The notes: a model not told the origin generated them from the letters alone. A stretch of DNA of 43,910 nt from an uncultured Clostridia bacterium (GCA_946620645.1 CAMONN010000004.1:1-43910); one strand, 5' to 3'. Positions 9,016 through 19,240 are shown, counted from the first letter of the stretch. Numbers and translations: made by a program.

Positions 9016-9819
9016 ATGGCAACCGGAAGAATGGAATTTCATGCGGACTCCATCATGCAGCATGCCAATTTTTGTTTTGTATTACCCAATGATTTTATCC
9101 GGGAGGAGATCATTGATCCGCGCCACTACGACCGGCCTGTGAAATCCCTGATTCTTCTCCACGGTCTCACCGGGACGGACACTGACTGGCTCTACGGCGG
9201 AATCGCCCAGGAACTGTCCAAGCAGTACAATCTTGCGGTTTTCATGCCCACCGTCGGAAACTCCTTTTATCTTGACCGCGGTTATCCCGGCGGCAACTTC
9301 GGCACTTTTATCGGGGAGGAATTCCCCGCCTATATCCGTGAGGTCTTCGGATACTGCGAAAGCAGGGAGAATACGATGATCGCCGGGCTGTCCATGGGCG
9401 GCTTTGGCGCCATCCACACGGCCCTGGCCTTCCCGGACTCCTTTTCGGCCTGCATCGCCCTCTCCTCCGCCCTGGTGATTCATGAAATAGCGGACACCGG
9501 GAAACGGCAGAACAGTGTGATGCCTGCTGAAATGGTCCGCGATATTTTCGGAGATCCCAGCAAGCTTCCGGATTCCGATAAGAATCCGGAAAAGCAGTAC
9601 CGGTGTCTGCAGAAAGCCGGCCGCCGCATTCCCGGGATTTATCTCGCAATCGGGACGGAAGACAGTCTCTACGGAGCCAATCAGGAATTCCGCAATTTTC
9701 TGACCGAGGCGCATGCCGACTTTTTCTACGAGGAAGGCCCGGGAAAACATGACTGGTTCTTCTGGAATAAATATCTTCCCCGCGGTGTTGAGTGGGCTCT
9801 TGAGGCCTCTTCAAAGTAA
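9016..9819 (+). CDS. Alpha/beta-hydrolase esterase (EstA/tributyrin-esterase or esterase-D like)
   Basis: GLSMGGFGA nucleophile elbow; C-terminal KHDWFFWNKYL with the candidate catalytic His. Confidence 0.85.
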   Translation: MATGRMEFHADSIMQHANFCFVLPNDFIREEIIDPRHYDRPVKSLILLHGLTGTDTDWLYGGIAQELSKQYNLAVFMPTVGNSFYLDRGYPGGNFGTFIGEEFPAYIREVFGYCESRENTMIAGLSMGGFGAIHTALAFPDSFSACIALSSALVIHEIADTGKRQNSVMPAEMVRDIFGDPSKLPDSDKNPEKQYRCLQKAGRRIPGIYLAIGTEDSLYGANQEFRNFLTEAHADFFYEEGPGKHDWFFWNKYLPRGVEWALEASSK

Positions 9820-9830
9820 AGGAGCAGCTT

Positions 9831-12026
9831 ATGTCCATACATTTTGATCCGGATTCCCGCTGTTTTCACCTGGAAACGCAGCACTCCAGTTACCAGTTTC
9901 AGGTGGACCCCTACGGCTTTCTTCTGCACCTGTACTACGGCCCGCGCATCCCGGGCTGCGCGGATTATCTGCTGACCTATGCCGACCGGGGCTTTTCCGG
10001 GAACCCTTACGACACCGGGAAGGACCGCACCCACTCTCTGGACGCCCTGCCCCAGGAATTCCCCTTTCAGGGCAGCGGCGATTACCGCAGTCCCCTGCTG
10101 GTGCTCCGGGACGAAAGGGGCGCTTTCGGCTGTGATTTGCGCTATCAGGGTTTTGATATCGCGCCGGGCCTTCCCGTGCTGGAAGGCCTCCCCGCCGTCT
10201 ACACCGGGGCGGATGATGCGGAGGATTCCCAGACCCTCTCCGTTCATCTGTTAGATACCCGCCTGAAGCTGAAGGTCACACTGCTCTACGGTGTTCTGCC
10301 GCAGCTGGATGTAATTGTGCGTTCCGTCCTGCTGGAGAATCAGGGAGCGGAGACCGTCACCGTACAGAAGCTGCAGAGCGCCTGCCTGGACTTTGTGTCA
10401 GGGCGCTATGACCTGCTCAGCTTTTCCGGCCGCCACGCCATGGAGCGCAGCCTTGACCGGCGTCCGCTGCTGCCGGGTGAAACCCGCGTCGGCAGCCGAC
10501 GGGGTCAGTCCTCCCACCAGTTCAGCCCCTTTGTGATTCTCGCCGACCACTCCTGCACGGAAGATTCCGGGCAGTGCTGGGCCATGAGCTTTGTGTACAG
10601 CGGCGGCTTTGGCTGTGAGGCAGGCGTGGACCAGTACGGGCAGACCCGCCTGCAGATGGGCCTCGCCGAGGAGCAGTTTGCCTGGCCGCTGTCACCCGGA
10701 GATATTTTTACCGCACCGGAAGTGCTCATGAGCTTTTCGGCCGCCGGCCTCTCCCGTCTCAGCCACAACCTGCACCGCTGCATCCGCAGGCATGTCTGCC
10801 GCGGGAAGTACCGCGATACCCTCCGGCCGGTGCTGCTGAACAGCTGGGAGGCCTCCTACTTTAACTTCACCGGCAACAGCATTCTCGACCTCGCAGATGA
10901 GGCGAAGTCCCTGGGGATCGACATGCTGGTTCTGGACGACGGCTGGTTCGGAAACCGGGTGGACGACAACTGCGCCCTGGGCGACTGGACACCGAATGAA
11001 GAAAAGCTGGGGCGTCCCCTGGGAGAGCTGGTGCGCGAAGTCAACCGCCGGGGTCTGAAATTCGGGATCTGGATGGAGCCGGAGATGGTCAGCGAAGAGA
11101 GCGCCTTGTTCCGTCAGCACCCCGACTGGGCCCTGACAATTCCCGGGAAGGCTCCCGTCCGCTCCCGTTATCAGCTGGTGCTGGACCTTTCCCGGCAGGA
11201 TGTCTGTGACTACATTTTTGACGCTGTCTGCGCTGTACTGGATCAGGGGAACATTGAATACCTGAAATGGGATTTTAACCGCTCGATCGCCGATGTCTTC
11301 TCCCATAAAACCCGGGACCAGGGCACTGTGCTCCACCGGTATGTTCTCGGCCTGTACGGCATTCTGGAGCGCCTGAACCAGCGGTATCCGGATCTTCTGA
11401 TTGAGGGCTGCGCCGGAGGAGGCGGGCGGTTTGACGCCGGCATGCTGTATTACTGTCCCCAGATCTGGTGCAGCGACAACACCGATGCCATTGACCGGCT
11501 CCGCATCCAGCACGGCACTTCCTTCGGGTTCCCCGTCAGCGCCGTCGGCAGCCACGTCTCCGCCTGCCCGAACCATCAGACGGGGCGCACCGTTCCCCTT
11601 CAGACCCGGTCCGTTGTGGCCATGAGCGGCAGCTTCGGCTACGAACTGGACCCGGCGCAGCTCAGTGAAGCCGACCGGAAGGCCATTCCGGAGCAGCTGG
11701 CGGCTTTTCGGCGCCATGCTCCCCTGATTCAGAACGGCCTGTACTACCGCCTCAGCGATCCCGCCTCAGATTCTGTCTGCGCCTGGAGCTTTGTCTCGGA
11801 AGACGGGAACGAGGCCCTGATTTTCGCTGTACTCCTGGAGTCTCACGGGAACATGCCGGCTGTCAGCATCTTCCCCCGGGGCCTGAAGCCGGACGCCCTT
11901 TACCGGGAGGAAACAAGCGGCCGCGTCTATCCCGCCGGGGCTTTGATGAGCGCGGGGCTCCCACTTCCCCTGGGAATGGGAGAATATGAAAGCGCATGCT
12001 TCCATCTGCTGGCGGTTTCCGGCTAA
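9831..12026 (+). CDS. GH36 alpha-galactosidase
   Basis: LVLDDGWFGNRVDDNCALGDWTPNEEKL, KFGIWMEPEMVSEES, YLKWDFNR motifs. Confidence 0.94.
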   Translation: MSIHFDPDSRCFHLETQHSSYQFQVDPYGFLLHLYYGPRIPGCADYLLTYADRGFSGNPYDTGKDRTHSLDALPQEFPFQGSGDYRSPLLVLRDERGAFGCDLRYQGFDIAPGLPVLEGLPAVYTGADDAEDSQTLSVHLLDTRLKLKVTLLYGVLPQLDVIVRSVLLENQGAETVTVQKLQSACLDFVSGRYDLLSFSGRHAMERSLDRRPLLPGETRVGSRRGQSSHQFSPFVILADHSCTEDSGQCWAMSFVYSGGFGCEAGVDQYGQTRLQMGLAEEQFAWPLSPGDIFTAPEVLMSFSAAGLSRLSHNLHRCIRRHVCRGKYRDTLRPVLLNSWEASYFNFTGNSILDLADEAKSLGIDMLVLDDGWFGNRVDDNCALGDWTPNEEKLGRPLGELVREVNRRGLKFGIWMEPEMVSEESALFRQHPDWALTIPGKAPVRSRYQLVLDLSRQDVCDYIFDAVCAVLDQGNIEYLKWDFNRSIADVFSHKTRDQGTVLHRYVLGLYGILERLNQRYPDLLIEGCAGGGGRFDAGMLYYCPQIWCSDNTDAIDRLRIQHGTSFGFPVSAVGSHVSACPNHQTGRTVPLQTRSVVAMSGSFGYELDPAQLSEADRKAIPEQLAAFRRHAPLIQNGLYYRLSDPASDSVCAWSFVSEDGNEALIFAVLLESHGNMPAVSIFPRGLKPDALYREETSGRVYPAGALMSAGLPLPLGMGEYESACFHLLAVSG

Positions 12027-12097
12027 GCGCTCCCCGGAAAGGACCGCATCATTCTTCGTCAGCGGATATTTCACAAGATCAGAAAGGCTTTTAAGCT

Positions 12098-15000
12098 ATG
12101 AACAGATTTGACCCGGACGCCATCGTTAAAAACCCCGCCGTCTTTGCGGACAACCGCCTGCCGGCCCATGCGGATTTTATCCCTTACCGCAGTGCCGCGG
12201 AGGCGAAGGCCGGGGATACCTCCCTGCGCTTTCCCCTGGACGGGCTCTGGCGCTTTCACTTCGCCAGGAATCCTTCCGCGGCTCCGGAGGCCTTCTGGGC
12301 TCCCGGCTACGACGTCTCCGGCTGGGATGAAATCCGTGTTCCCGCCCACATTCAGATGGAAGGCTACGATGCGCCCGCCTATGTGAATACCCAGTACCCC
12401 TGGGACGCTGCAGAAGAACTGCGCCCCGGTGAGGTGCCGGCGGTCTTCAACCCCGTCGCCGATTATGTGTGTGAATTCAAAATGCCGGAGCACGCTCCCG
12501 GCACTGAGGTCTGCATCTCTTTTCAGGGCGTGGAGAGCGGCTTTGCCCTCTGGCTCAACGGGCAGTACATCGGCTACAGCGAGGACAGCTTCACCCCTGC
12601 GGAGTTCCGGCTGACTGATGCTCTCTGCGAGGGCGTCAACAGGCTCTGTGTCCGGGTTTGGAAATGGACGCCCGGCAGCTGGTTTGAGGATCAGGATTTC
12701 TTCCGGTTTTCCGGCATTTTCCGCAGCGTTTATCTCTATCTCGTTCCGGTGACCTCCCTGACGGACTTTACCGTCAAGGCGGAGCTGAATGATGATTTCA
12801 CCCGGGGCCTTCTCCGCTTTACGGCCTCCCTGCGGGGGGACGGCAGTCTTCGCCTGCGCCTTCGCGGACCCGGCGGGTTTGAAGCTTCTCTTTCCGCCGC
12901 CATCTCGGAGGGATCCTTTACGGCCGAGATCCCCGTGCCGGAGGTGGTTCTCTGGACCGCCGAGGACCCCGTCCTCTACACCCTGGAGATTGAGGTGCTG
13001 AACCCCGATGGGGAAATGACCGAGTTTATCACCCAGGCCGCCGGCTTCCGCAGGGTGGAGATCCGGGACGGCATTCTGCTCCTGAACGGAAAGCGGCTGG
13101 TCCTTCACGGCGTCAACCGGCATGACTTCGGCTCCGTCTTCGGGCGGGTCCCCTGCCGGGAGGAGCTGGAAAAAGACATCCTCACCATGAAGCGCAACAA
13201 TATTAACGCCATCCGCACCTCCCACTACCCCAACCAGTCGGCCCTCTATGAGCTATGCGACCGTTACGGCCTCTATGTCATGGACGAGAACAACATGGAA
13301 ACCCACGGCAGCTGGGACGCCGTGATGCGCGGCAGGGCGGATCAGGACTACATCATTCCCAAGGACCATGGGGAATTTGCCCCGCTTCTGCTGGACCGGG
13401 TCCGCAGCACCTATGAGCGGGACAAAAACCACCCCTCCGTCATCCTCTGGTCCTGCGGAAATGAATCCTACGGCGGCAGCGTGATCCGGGACATGGCCGC
13501 CCTGTTCCGCAGGCTGGATCCCGGCCGTCCGGTTCACTATGAAGGCATCACCTGGGATGAAAGCTACCCCGAGACCAGCGATCTGGAGAGCCGTATGTAC
13601 GCCCCTGTAAAGGAGATCGAGGCTTTCCTAAAGGAGCACCCGGAAAAGCCCTTCATCTGCTGTGAATACTCCCACGCCATGGGCAACTCCTGCGGTGCCA
13701 TGCACAAGTACACCGACCTCACCGAGCGGGAGCCCCATTACCAGGGCGGATTCATCTGGGATTACGTGGACCAGACCATCTGGAAGAAAAACCGCTCCGG
13801 CCGGTGGTTCCTGGCCTATGGCGGCGACTTTGGCGAACGCCCCAGCGACTACAACTTCAGCGGCAACGGCATCGTCTACGGCGGTGACCGGGAGCCCTCC
13901 CCGAAGATGCAGGAGGTCAAGTACAACTACCGGGATATCCGCATCCGCTGCGGCGAAAAGGGCTTCCGGGTAAAAAACAACTTCCTGCAGCGCCCGGCTG
14001 AGAGCTTCACCTGGGAGGCCGCCCTCCTGGAAGACGGCCGGGAAGTGCTCCGCTGTCCCCTCTCCGTCTCTGCTGCAGCCCAGGCGGAGGAAAGCTGTCC
14101 CTGGCCGGAAAACCTCCGGCAGGAGATCGCCCTCCGCAGGGACGCCGCCCGCAGTCTCGGCCGTCCGGAGAGTGAGTATGTCATTACCGTTCTGGTCTCC
14201 CTGGCGAAGGACGAACCCTGGGCCCGGGCCGGGCATACCATTTCCTGGGAGCAGTATGTTGTGCCCCGGGCCGCCGTCAATGCCCTGCCCTCCGGTGCGG
14301 CTTCCGGCGGGGAAGAAGCCCGCGCCGCAGTTCCAGCGCCCTTTGCCCGGAATCCCGTGCCCCTGACACTGGTGCGCGGCAAGTTCAATCTCGGCGTGCG
14401 GGGCGCGCATTTCTCCGCCCAGTTTTCATTCCTGAACCCCGGCCTGACCTCCTACATCTACGGCGGGAAAGAACTCATTCAGCAGATTCCCATGCCGAAC
14501 TTCTGGCGCGCCCCCACGGACAACGACATCGGGAACCTCATGCCCCAGCGCTATGCCCAGTGGAAGATCGCGAGTCTCTACGTCACCGGAAAGCACGCAG
14601 GCAAACAGGACCTCTCCCCCGAAATTGAAGAGCGCGGGAACAGCGTATCCGTCCGTTACACCTATTACATGCCCACCGTGCCGGAAAGCAGCTGCACCGT
14701 GGAGTACGAGGTCTTCGGCGACGGAAGCATTCAGACCTCCCTCGCCTATGACACGGTTCCGGGGCTCCCCGACATGCCGGAGTTTGGAATGCTGTTTAAG
14801 TTCGATGCCGACTACGACCGCGTCCGCTGGTACGGTCTCGGCCCGGAAGAGACCTATGCCGACCGCCTGGAGGGCGCCCGTCTCGGCCTCTGGGAAAAAC
14901 GGGTATCCGAGTGTCTGGCCCATTACCCCCGTCCTCAGGAGTCGGGCAATCACTGCGGTGTCCGCAGGCTGCAGATCCTGGACCTCAAGGGCCGCGGTGT

Positions 15001-15232
15001 GGAGTTTACAGGCGACAATCTCTCCGTAAACGTTCTGCCCTGGACCCCCCACGAGGTGGAAAGCGCCGCCCATGAACACGAGCTTCCGCCCGTAAACTAC
15101 ACGGTCGTGCGGGTGGCCCTCGGGCAGATGGGCGTTGGCGGCGATGACAGCTGGGGTGCTGAAACCCATCCTGAATACCTGCTGCCGAAGGGAAAGGATC
15201 TCCGCTTTACCTTCCGCTTCCGCGGGATATAG
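12098..15232 (+). CDS. lacZ: GH2 beta-galactosidase (LacZ-type)
   Basis: YVNTQYPWD, GVNRHDFGSVFGR, WSCGNESYGG, CCEYSHAMGNSCG, FWRAPTDNDIGN motifs. Confidence 0.94.
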   Translation: MNRFDPDAIVKNPAVFADNRLPAHADFIPYRSAAEAKAGDTSLRFPLDGLWRFHFARNPSAAPEAFWAPGYDVSGWDEIRVPAHIQMEGYDAPAYVNTQYPWDAAEELRPGEVPAVFNPVADYVCEFKMPEHAPGTEVCISFQGVESGFALWLNGQYIGYSEDSFTPAEFRLTDALCEGVNRLCVRVWKWTPGSWFEDQDFFRFSGIFRSVYLYLVPVTSLTDFTVKAELNDDFTRGLLRFTASLRGDGSLRLRLRGPGGFEASLSAAISEGSFTAEIPVPEVVLWTAEDPVLYTLEIEVLNPDGEMTEFITQAAGFRRVEIRDGILLLNGKRLVLHGVNRHDFGSVFGRVPCREELEKDILTMKRNNINAIRTSHYPNQSALYELCDRYGLYVMDENNMETHGSWDAVMRGRADQDYIIPKDHGEFAPLLLDRVRSTYERDKNHPSVILWSCGNESYGGSVIRDMAALFRRLDPGRPVHYEGITWDESYPETSDLESRMYAPVKEIEAFLKEHPEKPFICCEYSHAMGNSCGAMHKYTDLTEREPHYQGGFIWDYVDQTIWKKNRSGRWFLAYGGDFGERPSDYNFSGNGIVYGGDREPSPKMQEVKYNYRDIRIRCGEKGFRVKNNFLQRPAESFTWEAALLEDGREVLRCPLSVSAAAQAEESCPWPENLRQEIALRRDAARSLGRPESEYVITVLVSLAKDEPWARAGHTISWEQYVVPRAAVNALPSGAASGGEEARAAVPAPFARNPVPLTLVRGKFNLGVRGAHFSAQFSFLNPGLTSYIYGGKELIQQIPMPNFWRAPTDNDIGNLMPQRYAQWKIASLYVTGKHAGKQDLSPEIEERGNSVSVRYTYYMPTVPESSCTVEYEVFGDGSIQTSLAYDTVPGLPDMPEFGMLFKFDADYDRVRWYGLGPEETYADRLEGARLGLWEKRVSECLAHYPRPQESGNHCGVRRLQILDLKGRGVEFTGDNLSVNVLPWTPHEVESAAHEHELPPVNYTVVRVALGQMGVGGDDSWGAETHPEYLLPKGKDLRFTFRFRGI

Positions 15233-15271
15233 GGGCTCTGTTTCAGTTCCGGCTCCGGATCATCCAATAAC

Positions 15272-15334
15272 AAAGCTCCCAACGAAGGGGTATACGGATA
15301 AAACCCGTAACCTCCCCCCTTCGTTGGGAGCTTT
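15272..15334. terminator. Bidirectional intrinsic terminator between convergent genes
   Basis: 19-bp perfect inverted repeat aaagctcccaacgaagggg (15272-15290) / ccccttcgttgggagcttt (15316-15334), followed by Ts. Loop carries a nested tacgg/ccgta stem. Confidence 0.8.
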
Positions 15335-15359
15335 TCATGGTCCTTTGCTCAGGCGTCCA

Positions 15360-16748
15360 TCAGGGGTTGCCGTTGACCCCGGAGCCGGAGATTTCCGGAA
15401 GGTCTTCCCGGTAGAAGGCCGCCGAAAACGCCGCAAGGGCGGCGGTATCCTCCGCCCCGATGGTCTCATAGCAGGAATGCATTGCCAGCTGCGGGAGGCC
15501 CACGTCCACCGTGCGCAGAGGGATCTGTGAAGCAGAAAGGCTGCCTAAGGTGGAGCCGCCGGAGCTTCCCGGACGGTTGGTAAAGGTCTGGACGGGGATC
15601 CCGTGTCTTCCGCAGATCCTCCGGAATACCGCCGCCGACACGCCGTCGGTGGCATAGCGCTGTGCCGCCTGGAACTTCACCACAAGGCCTTTATTCAGGC
15701 AGGGCCGGTTTACCGCATCCGAGAGCTGCTCTTCATTCGGATGCACCGCATGGGCGTTGTCCGCCGACACCAGAAAGCTCTCCGCCAGAGCCTGATGATA
15801 CGCCTCCCGGCTGAGACCGGTACAGAGGCAGATGCGTTCCACGGTATCCCGAAGGAAGCTGCTGTCCGCCCCCTGAAGGCTGCGGCTGCCCACCTCTTCA
15901 TTGTCAAAAACACAGTGAACCGGCACGGCTCCGCACTCGGCGCTTTGCGGGTTTTCCGCCGAAGCGCTTTCCAGGAAGCCAAGGAAGGAACCAAAACAGC
16001 AGGCCAGATCATCCAGCCGCGGTGCGGCAATAAACTCCTTCGAGGCGCCCCAGAAAACGGCTTTTTCCCGGTTGCACAGATAGAGGTCCGCGCCGAGAAT
16101 CTCCTCGGGCCTGACACACAGGTTTTCCGCTATCCGCTCCCAGAGCAGATCTCCGTTATCGCTGCAGCCAATGACCGGGAACAGCCGCTCGGCACTGGCG
16201 GGCATTTCCTTGCCCTGATCGCTGCGCAGCAGATGCGGCGCCACAGAAGGAATCATCAGGGTCAGATCTTCCAGGCAGACCAGTTCCTCCCGGAGAGAGC
16301 CCCCGTCTTCAAGCATAACCCGTCCGGATACGGAAAGCGGCCGGTCAAACCAGGTGGCTTCGATGGGTCCCCCGTACCTCTCTACCGATGCCCGCAGCAG
16401 CCCGCTGCCGGAGCGGAGAGACGGGCCAGGCTTTATCTTAAAGGCAGGAGAATCACTGTGGGAAGCCATCACATGAAAGCTTCTGACCGCGCCCCGCGGC
16501 AGCACAAAAGAGATCAGGGAGGACCCGTTCCGGCTGACAAAATACTTCCCGCCGGGCAGTAACTGCCAGCGTTCCGTCTCCTTCAGCTCCCGGAATCCCC
16601 GCTGCAGAAGCTCCTCCTTCAGGTTCGCAACCGCCCAGAAGGCGCAGGGACTCCGGTCCACAAAGTCCATCAGACCGCGGTTGACCATCCCGGCCTGCTC
16701 CTTCCACCCGTCAGCCTGCGCATATTTTCCGTTGTATTCAGCAGTCAT
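15360..16748 (-). CDS. M18-family aminopeptidase (aspartyl aminopeptidase-like)
   Basis: SHSDSPAFKIKP, DNEEVGSRSLQGADS, HAVHPN and GSSGGSTLG motifs of M18 peptidases. Internal Met at 16748 follows a purine-rich SD. Confidence 0.92.
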   Translation of the reverse strand: MTAEYNGKYAQADGWKEQAGMVNRGLMDFVDRSPCAFWAVANLKEELLQRGFRELKETERWQLLPGGKYFVSRNGSSLISFVLPRGAVRSFHVMASHSDSPAFKIKPGPSLRSGSGLLRASVERYGGPIEATWFDRPLSVSGRVMLEDGGSLREELVCLEDLTLMIPSVAPHLLRSDQGKEMPASAERLFPVIGCSDNGDLLWERIAENLCVRPEEILGADLYLCNREKAVFWGASKEFIAAPRLDDLACCFGSFLGFLESASAENPQSAECGAVPVHCVFDNEEVGSRSLQGADSSFLRDTVERICLCTGLSREAYHQALAESFLVSADNAHAVHPNEEQLSDAVNRPCLNKGLVVKFQAAQRYATDGVSAAVFRRICGRHGIPVQTFTNRPGSSGGSTLGSLSASQIPLRTVDVGLPQLAMHSCYETIGAEDTAALAAFSAAFYREDLPEISGSGVNGNP

Positions 16749-16922
16749 GTTTCCCTTCTCCCGTCCGTTCATCAAATTCTGTCCGCCGTCAGCAGACACT
16801 CTGTGGAATAACGCCGGAGTTCTCTCCGGAAAAGCCGCATGTCCGTTCAGCACACCGGTCTCTCATGACAGAAAGGGGATTGCAGTGTCCCGCAATCCCT
16901 TTTCTTGGTTTTCACCCTTCAG

Positions 16923-18269
16923 TTATGCCAGGTGCCCTTTGGCCGAGATGACCTCGATGACGCTGTCAACATAGCGCTCGCAAAGCTCTTTGGTATCGGC
17001 CTCGACCATCACGCGGATGACGGGCTCGGTACCGGACTCGCGCACCAGAATCCGTCCGGTGTCGCCCAGTTCCTCCGCGACCTTCCGCACAGCCTCCTGG
17101 ACATCGGGGTCGTTCTGAGCGGCGGGCTTGGACTTCACCCGCACATTCTTCAGCACCTGGGGATAGAACACCACCGGTGCCGCCAGCTCGCTCAAAGGCT
17201 TCTCTTTTGCCAGCATGACTTCCATGATCTTCAGGCTTGTGAGAATGCCGTCGCCGGTGGTCTCGTACTTCAGGAAAATGGTGTGGCCGCTCTGCTCGCC
17301 GCCCAGGCGGTTCCCGGTCTGCACCATATTCTCATAAACGTACTTGTCGCCGACCTTGGTCTTGTCATATTCGATGCCCGCCTTGTCCAGAGCCTTGTAC
17401 AGGCCGAAGTTGGACATGACCGTGGTGACAACCTTGTTGTTGAGGAGCTTTCCGCGCTCCTTCATGTACAGGCCGTAAATGTACAGCACATGGTCGCCGG
17501 TGACGACGTTGCCCTTTTCATCCACCGCCAGGCATCTGTCGGCGTCGCCGTCATAGGCAAACCCCACGTCCAGACCGTTTTCCACCACGAACTTCTGCAG
17601 ATGCTCGATGTGGGTGCTGCCGCAGTCGGTGTTGATGTTGGTGCCGTCCGGGTGGTCGTTCATCACGTAAAGCTTGGCGCCCAGGGCATCAAACACACCC
17701 TTGGCAATCTGCCACGCCGCACCGTTGGCCACGTCCAGGCCGACCTTCACATTTTTGAAGCTGTACTTGGACATGGAAATCAGGTGGCCGATATAGCGGT
17801 TTCTGCCGGCGACATAGTCCACCGTGCGGCCGATGTCCGCGCGCTCGGCAATGGGGACCTCGAGCTTACCGTCGATGTAGTCCTCCACCTTCAGGATGGT
17901 CTCCTCGTCCATCTTCTCGCCGTTGCCGTTGATGAGTTTGATGCCGTTGTCGTAAAAGGGGTTGTGGGACGCGGAGATCATAATGCCGCAGTCAAAGTCG
18001 TCTACCCGGGTGATGTAGGCCACGGAAGGTGTCGTGGTCACATGCATAATGTAGGCGTCGGCGCCGCTGGCCATGAGCCCGGTGCACAGCGCGTACTCGA
18101 ACATATAGGAGCTCCGGCGGGTATCCTTGCCGATGACGACCTTCGCTTTTTTCCCCTGCTTTGCACCGTAATACCAGCCGAGGAAGCGGCCGATTTTCAC
18201 CGCGTGATCAAAAGTCAGACCCTTGTTGGCTTCTCCGCGAAAACCGTCCGTTCCGAAGTATTTGCCCAT
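16923..18269 (-). CDS. glmM: Phosphoglucosamine mutase
   Basis: MGKYFGTDGFRGEANKGLT; catalytic-serine motif MISASHNPFYDNGIK; DGDADRCLAVDEKG; RESGTEPVIRVMVEA. Confidence 0.96.
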   Translation of the reverse strand: MGKYFGTDGFRGEANKGLTFDHAVKIGRFLGWYYGAKQGKKAKVVIGKDTRRSSYMFEYALCTGLMASGADAYIMHVTTTPSVAYITRVDDFDCGIMISASHNPFYDNGIKLINGNGEKMDEETILKVEDYIDGKLEVPIAERADIGRTVDYVAGRNRYIGHLISMSKYSFKNVKVGLDVANGAAWQIAKGVFDALGAKLYVMNDHPDGTNINTDCGSTHIEHLQKFVVENGLDVGFAYDGDADRCLAVDEKGNVVTGDHVLYIYGLYMKERGKLLNNKVVTTVMSNFGLYKALDKAGIEYDKTKVGDKYVYENMVQTGNRLGGEQSGHTIFLKYETTGDGILTSLKIMEVMLAKEKPLSELAAPVVFYPQVLKNVRVKSKPAAQNDPDVQEAVRKVAEELGDTGRILVRESGTEPVIRVMVEADTKELCERYVDSVIEVISAKGHLA

Positions 18270-18271
18270 GA

Positions 18272-19063
18272 TTAAAGTCTCTCTTTCTTTTCAATGTCCA
18301 GGAAGTATTTATACGTGTCAACGGTCAGCTCTCCGCAGGCCGCCTCGTCACAGGCGATGATCGCGCCGTTGTGAAGCTGCAGGGCGGAGCAGGTCCACTT
18401 CTGGCTGACGCCGCCCTCCACGGTGGCCGCCAGGGCCTTCGCCTTGTTATGGCCGTTAATGAGGATCAGCACTTCCTTTGAGTCCGTCACCGTGCCGACG
18501 CCCACCGACAGCGCCTGACAGGGCACCGCCTCCGGATCATTGCCGAAGAAACGGGAATTGACAATGCGGGTATCCGTGGTCAGATTCCGCACTCCCGTGC
18601 GGGAGGAAAGGGAGGTGAAGGGCTCGTTAAACGCGATGTGCCCGTCCACACCGATGCCGCCCATGAAAAGATCGATGCCGCCGTAGGAGGCGATCTTCTC
18701 TTCATAGCGCCGGCACTCACCCTCGGGATCATCGGTCATGCCGTTGAGGATATTGATGTTTTCCGGCTTCATGTCCACCAGGTGGTCGAAGAAGTTGTCG
18801 TGCATAAAGTACCAGTAGCTCTGGTCATGCTCCCGGGGGAGACCCAGATACTCATCCATGTTGAAGGTCACCACATTGGCGAAGGACAGTTCCCCCGCCC
18901 GGTTCTGCCGGACGAGCTCCTTGTACACGCCGATGGGGCTGGAGCCTGTGGGCAGGCCCAGCACGAAAGGCCGGTCCTCGCTGTGGCTGCGGATCTTGTT
19001 GGCAATGTAGTCTGCCGCCCATTTGCACATTTTTTCATAGTTTTCCTGAATGACAACTCTCAT
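18272..19063 (-). CDS. nagB: Glucosamine-6-phosphate deaminase/isomerase
   Basis: [45 protein letters not shown] motifs. Stop is 2 nt from the glmM start. Confidence 0.96.
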   Translation of the reverse strand: MRVVIQENYEKMCKWAADYIANKIRSHSEDRPFVLGLPTGSSPIGVYKELVRQNRAGELSFANVVTFNMDEYLGLPREHDQSYWYFMHDNFFDHLVDMKPENINILNGMTDDPEGECRRYEEKIASYGGIDLFMGGIGVDGHIAFNEPFTSLSSRTGVRNLTTDTRIVNSRFFGNDPEAVPCQALSVGVGTVTDSKEVLILINGHNKAKALAATVEGGVSQKWTCSALQLHNGAIIACDEAACGELTVDTYKYFLDIEKKERL

Positions 19064-19084
19064 ATTGATACACTCCTTGCTGTT

Positions 19085-19240
19085 TCAACGTTTCACAGTG
19101 CCGGGAGAACCTCTGTTACGGTGTTGATTCCGCTTTTTGCTTTCTCCCTGACGGCTCACTGATCGCCGTGGCGGCATCCGCCGAGTCTTTCGACAACCGC
19201 CATTCCTCGTCAACCGTTTCCGGTCCTGGCGCTAACATGC
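19085..19240 (-). ncRNA. glmS-type self-cleaving ribozyme in the 5' leader of nagB-glmM
   Basis: Minus-strand sequence ...TTA|GCGCCAGGACCGGAAACGGTTGACGAGGAATGGCGGTTGTCGAAAGACTCGGCGGATGCCGCCACGGCGATCAGTGAGCCGT...ACACCGTAACAG. Conserved blocks GCGCC, GTTGACGAGG, TCGGCGGATGCC.CC and CCGTAA are in canonical order. Predicted cleavage is between 19233 (A-1) and 19232 (G1). Confidence 0.9.

Noticed and set aside
16905-18275. 456-aa plus-strand ORF
   Set aside because: Antisense shadow of glmM.
19081-19100. cre-like/LacI-like sequence TGAAACGTTGAAACA in the nagB leader
   Set aside because: Does not fit the cre consensus spacing and is not a good palindrome; lies at the 3' end of the ribozyme region, so RNA constraints explain it better.
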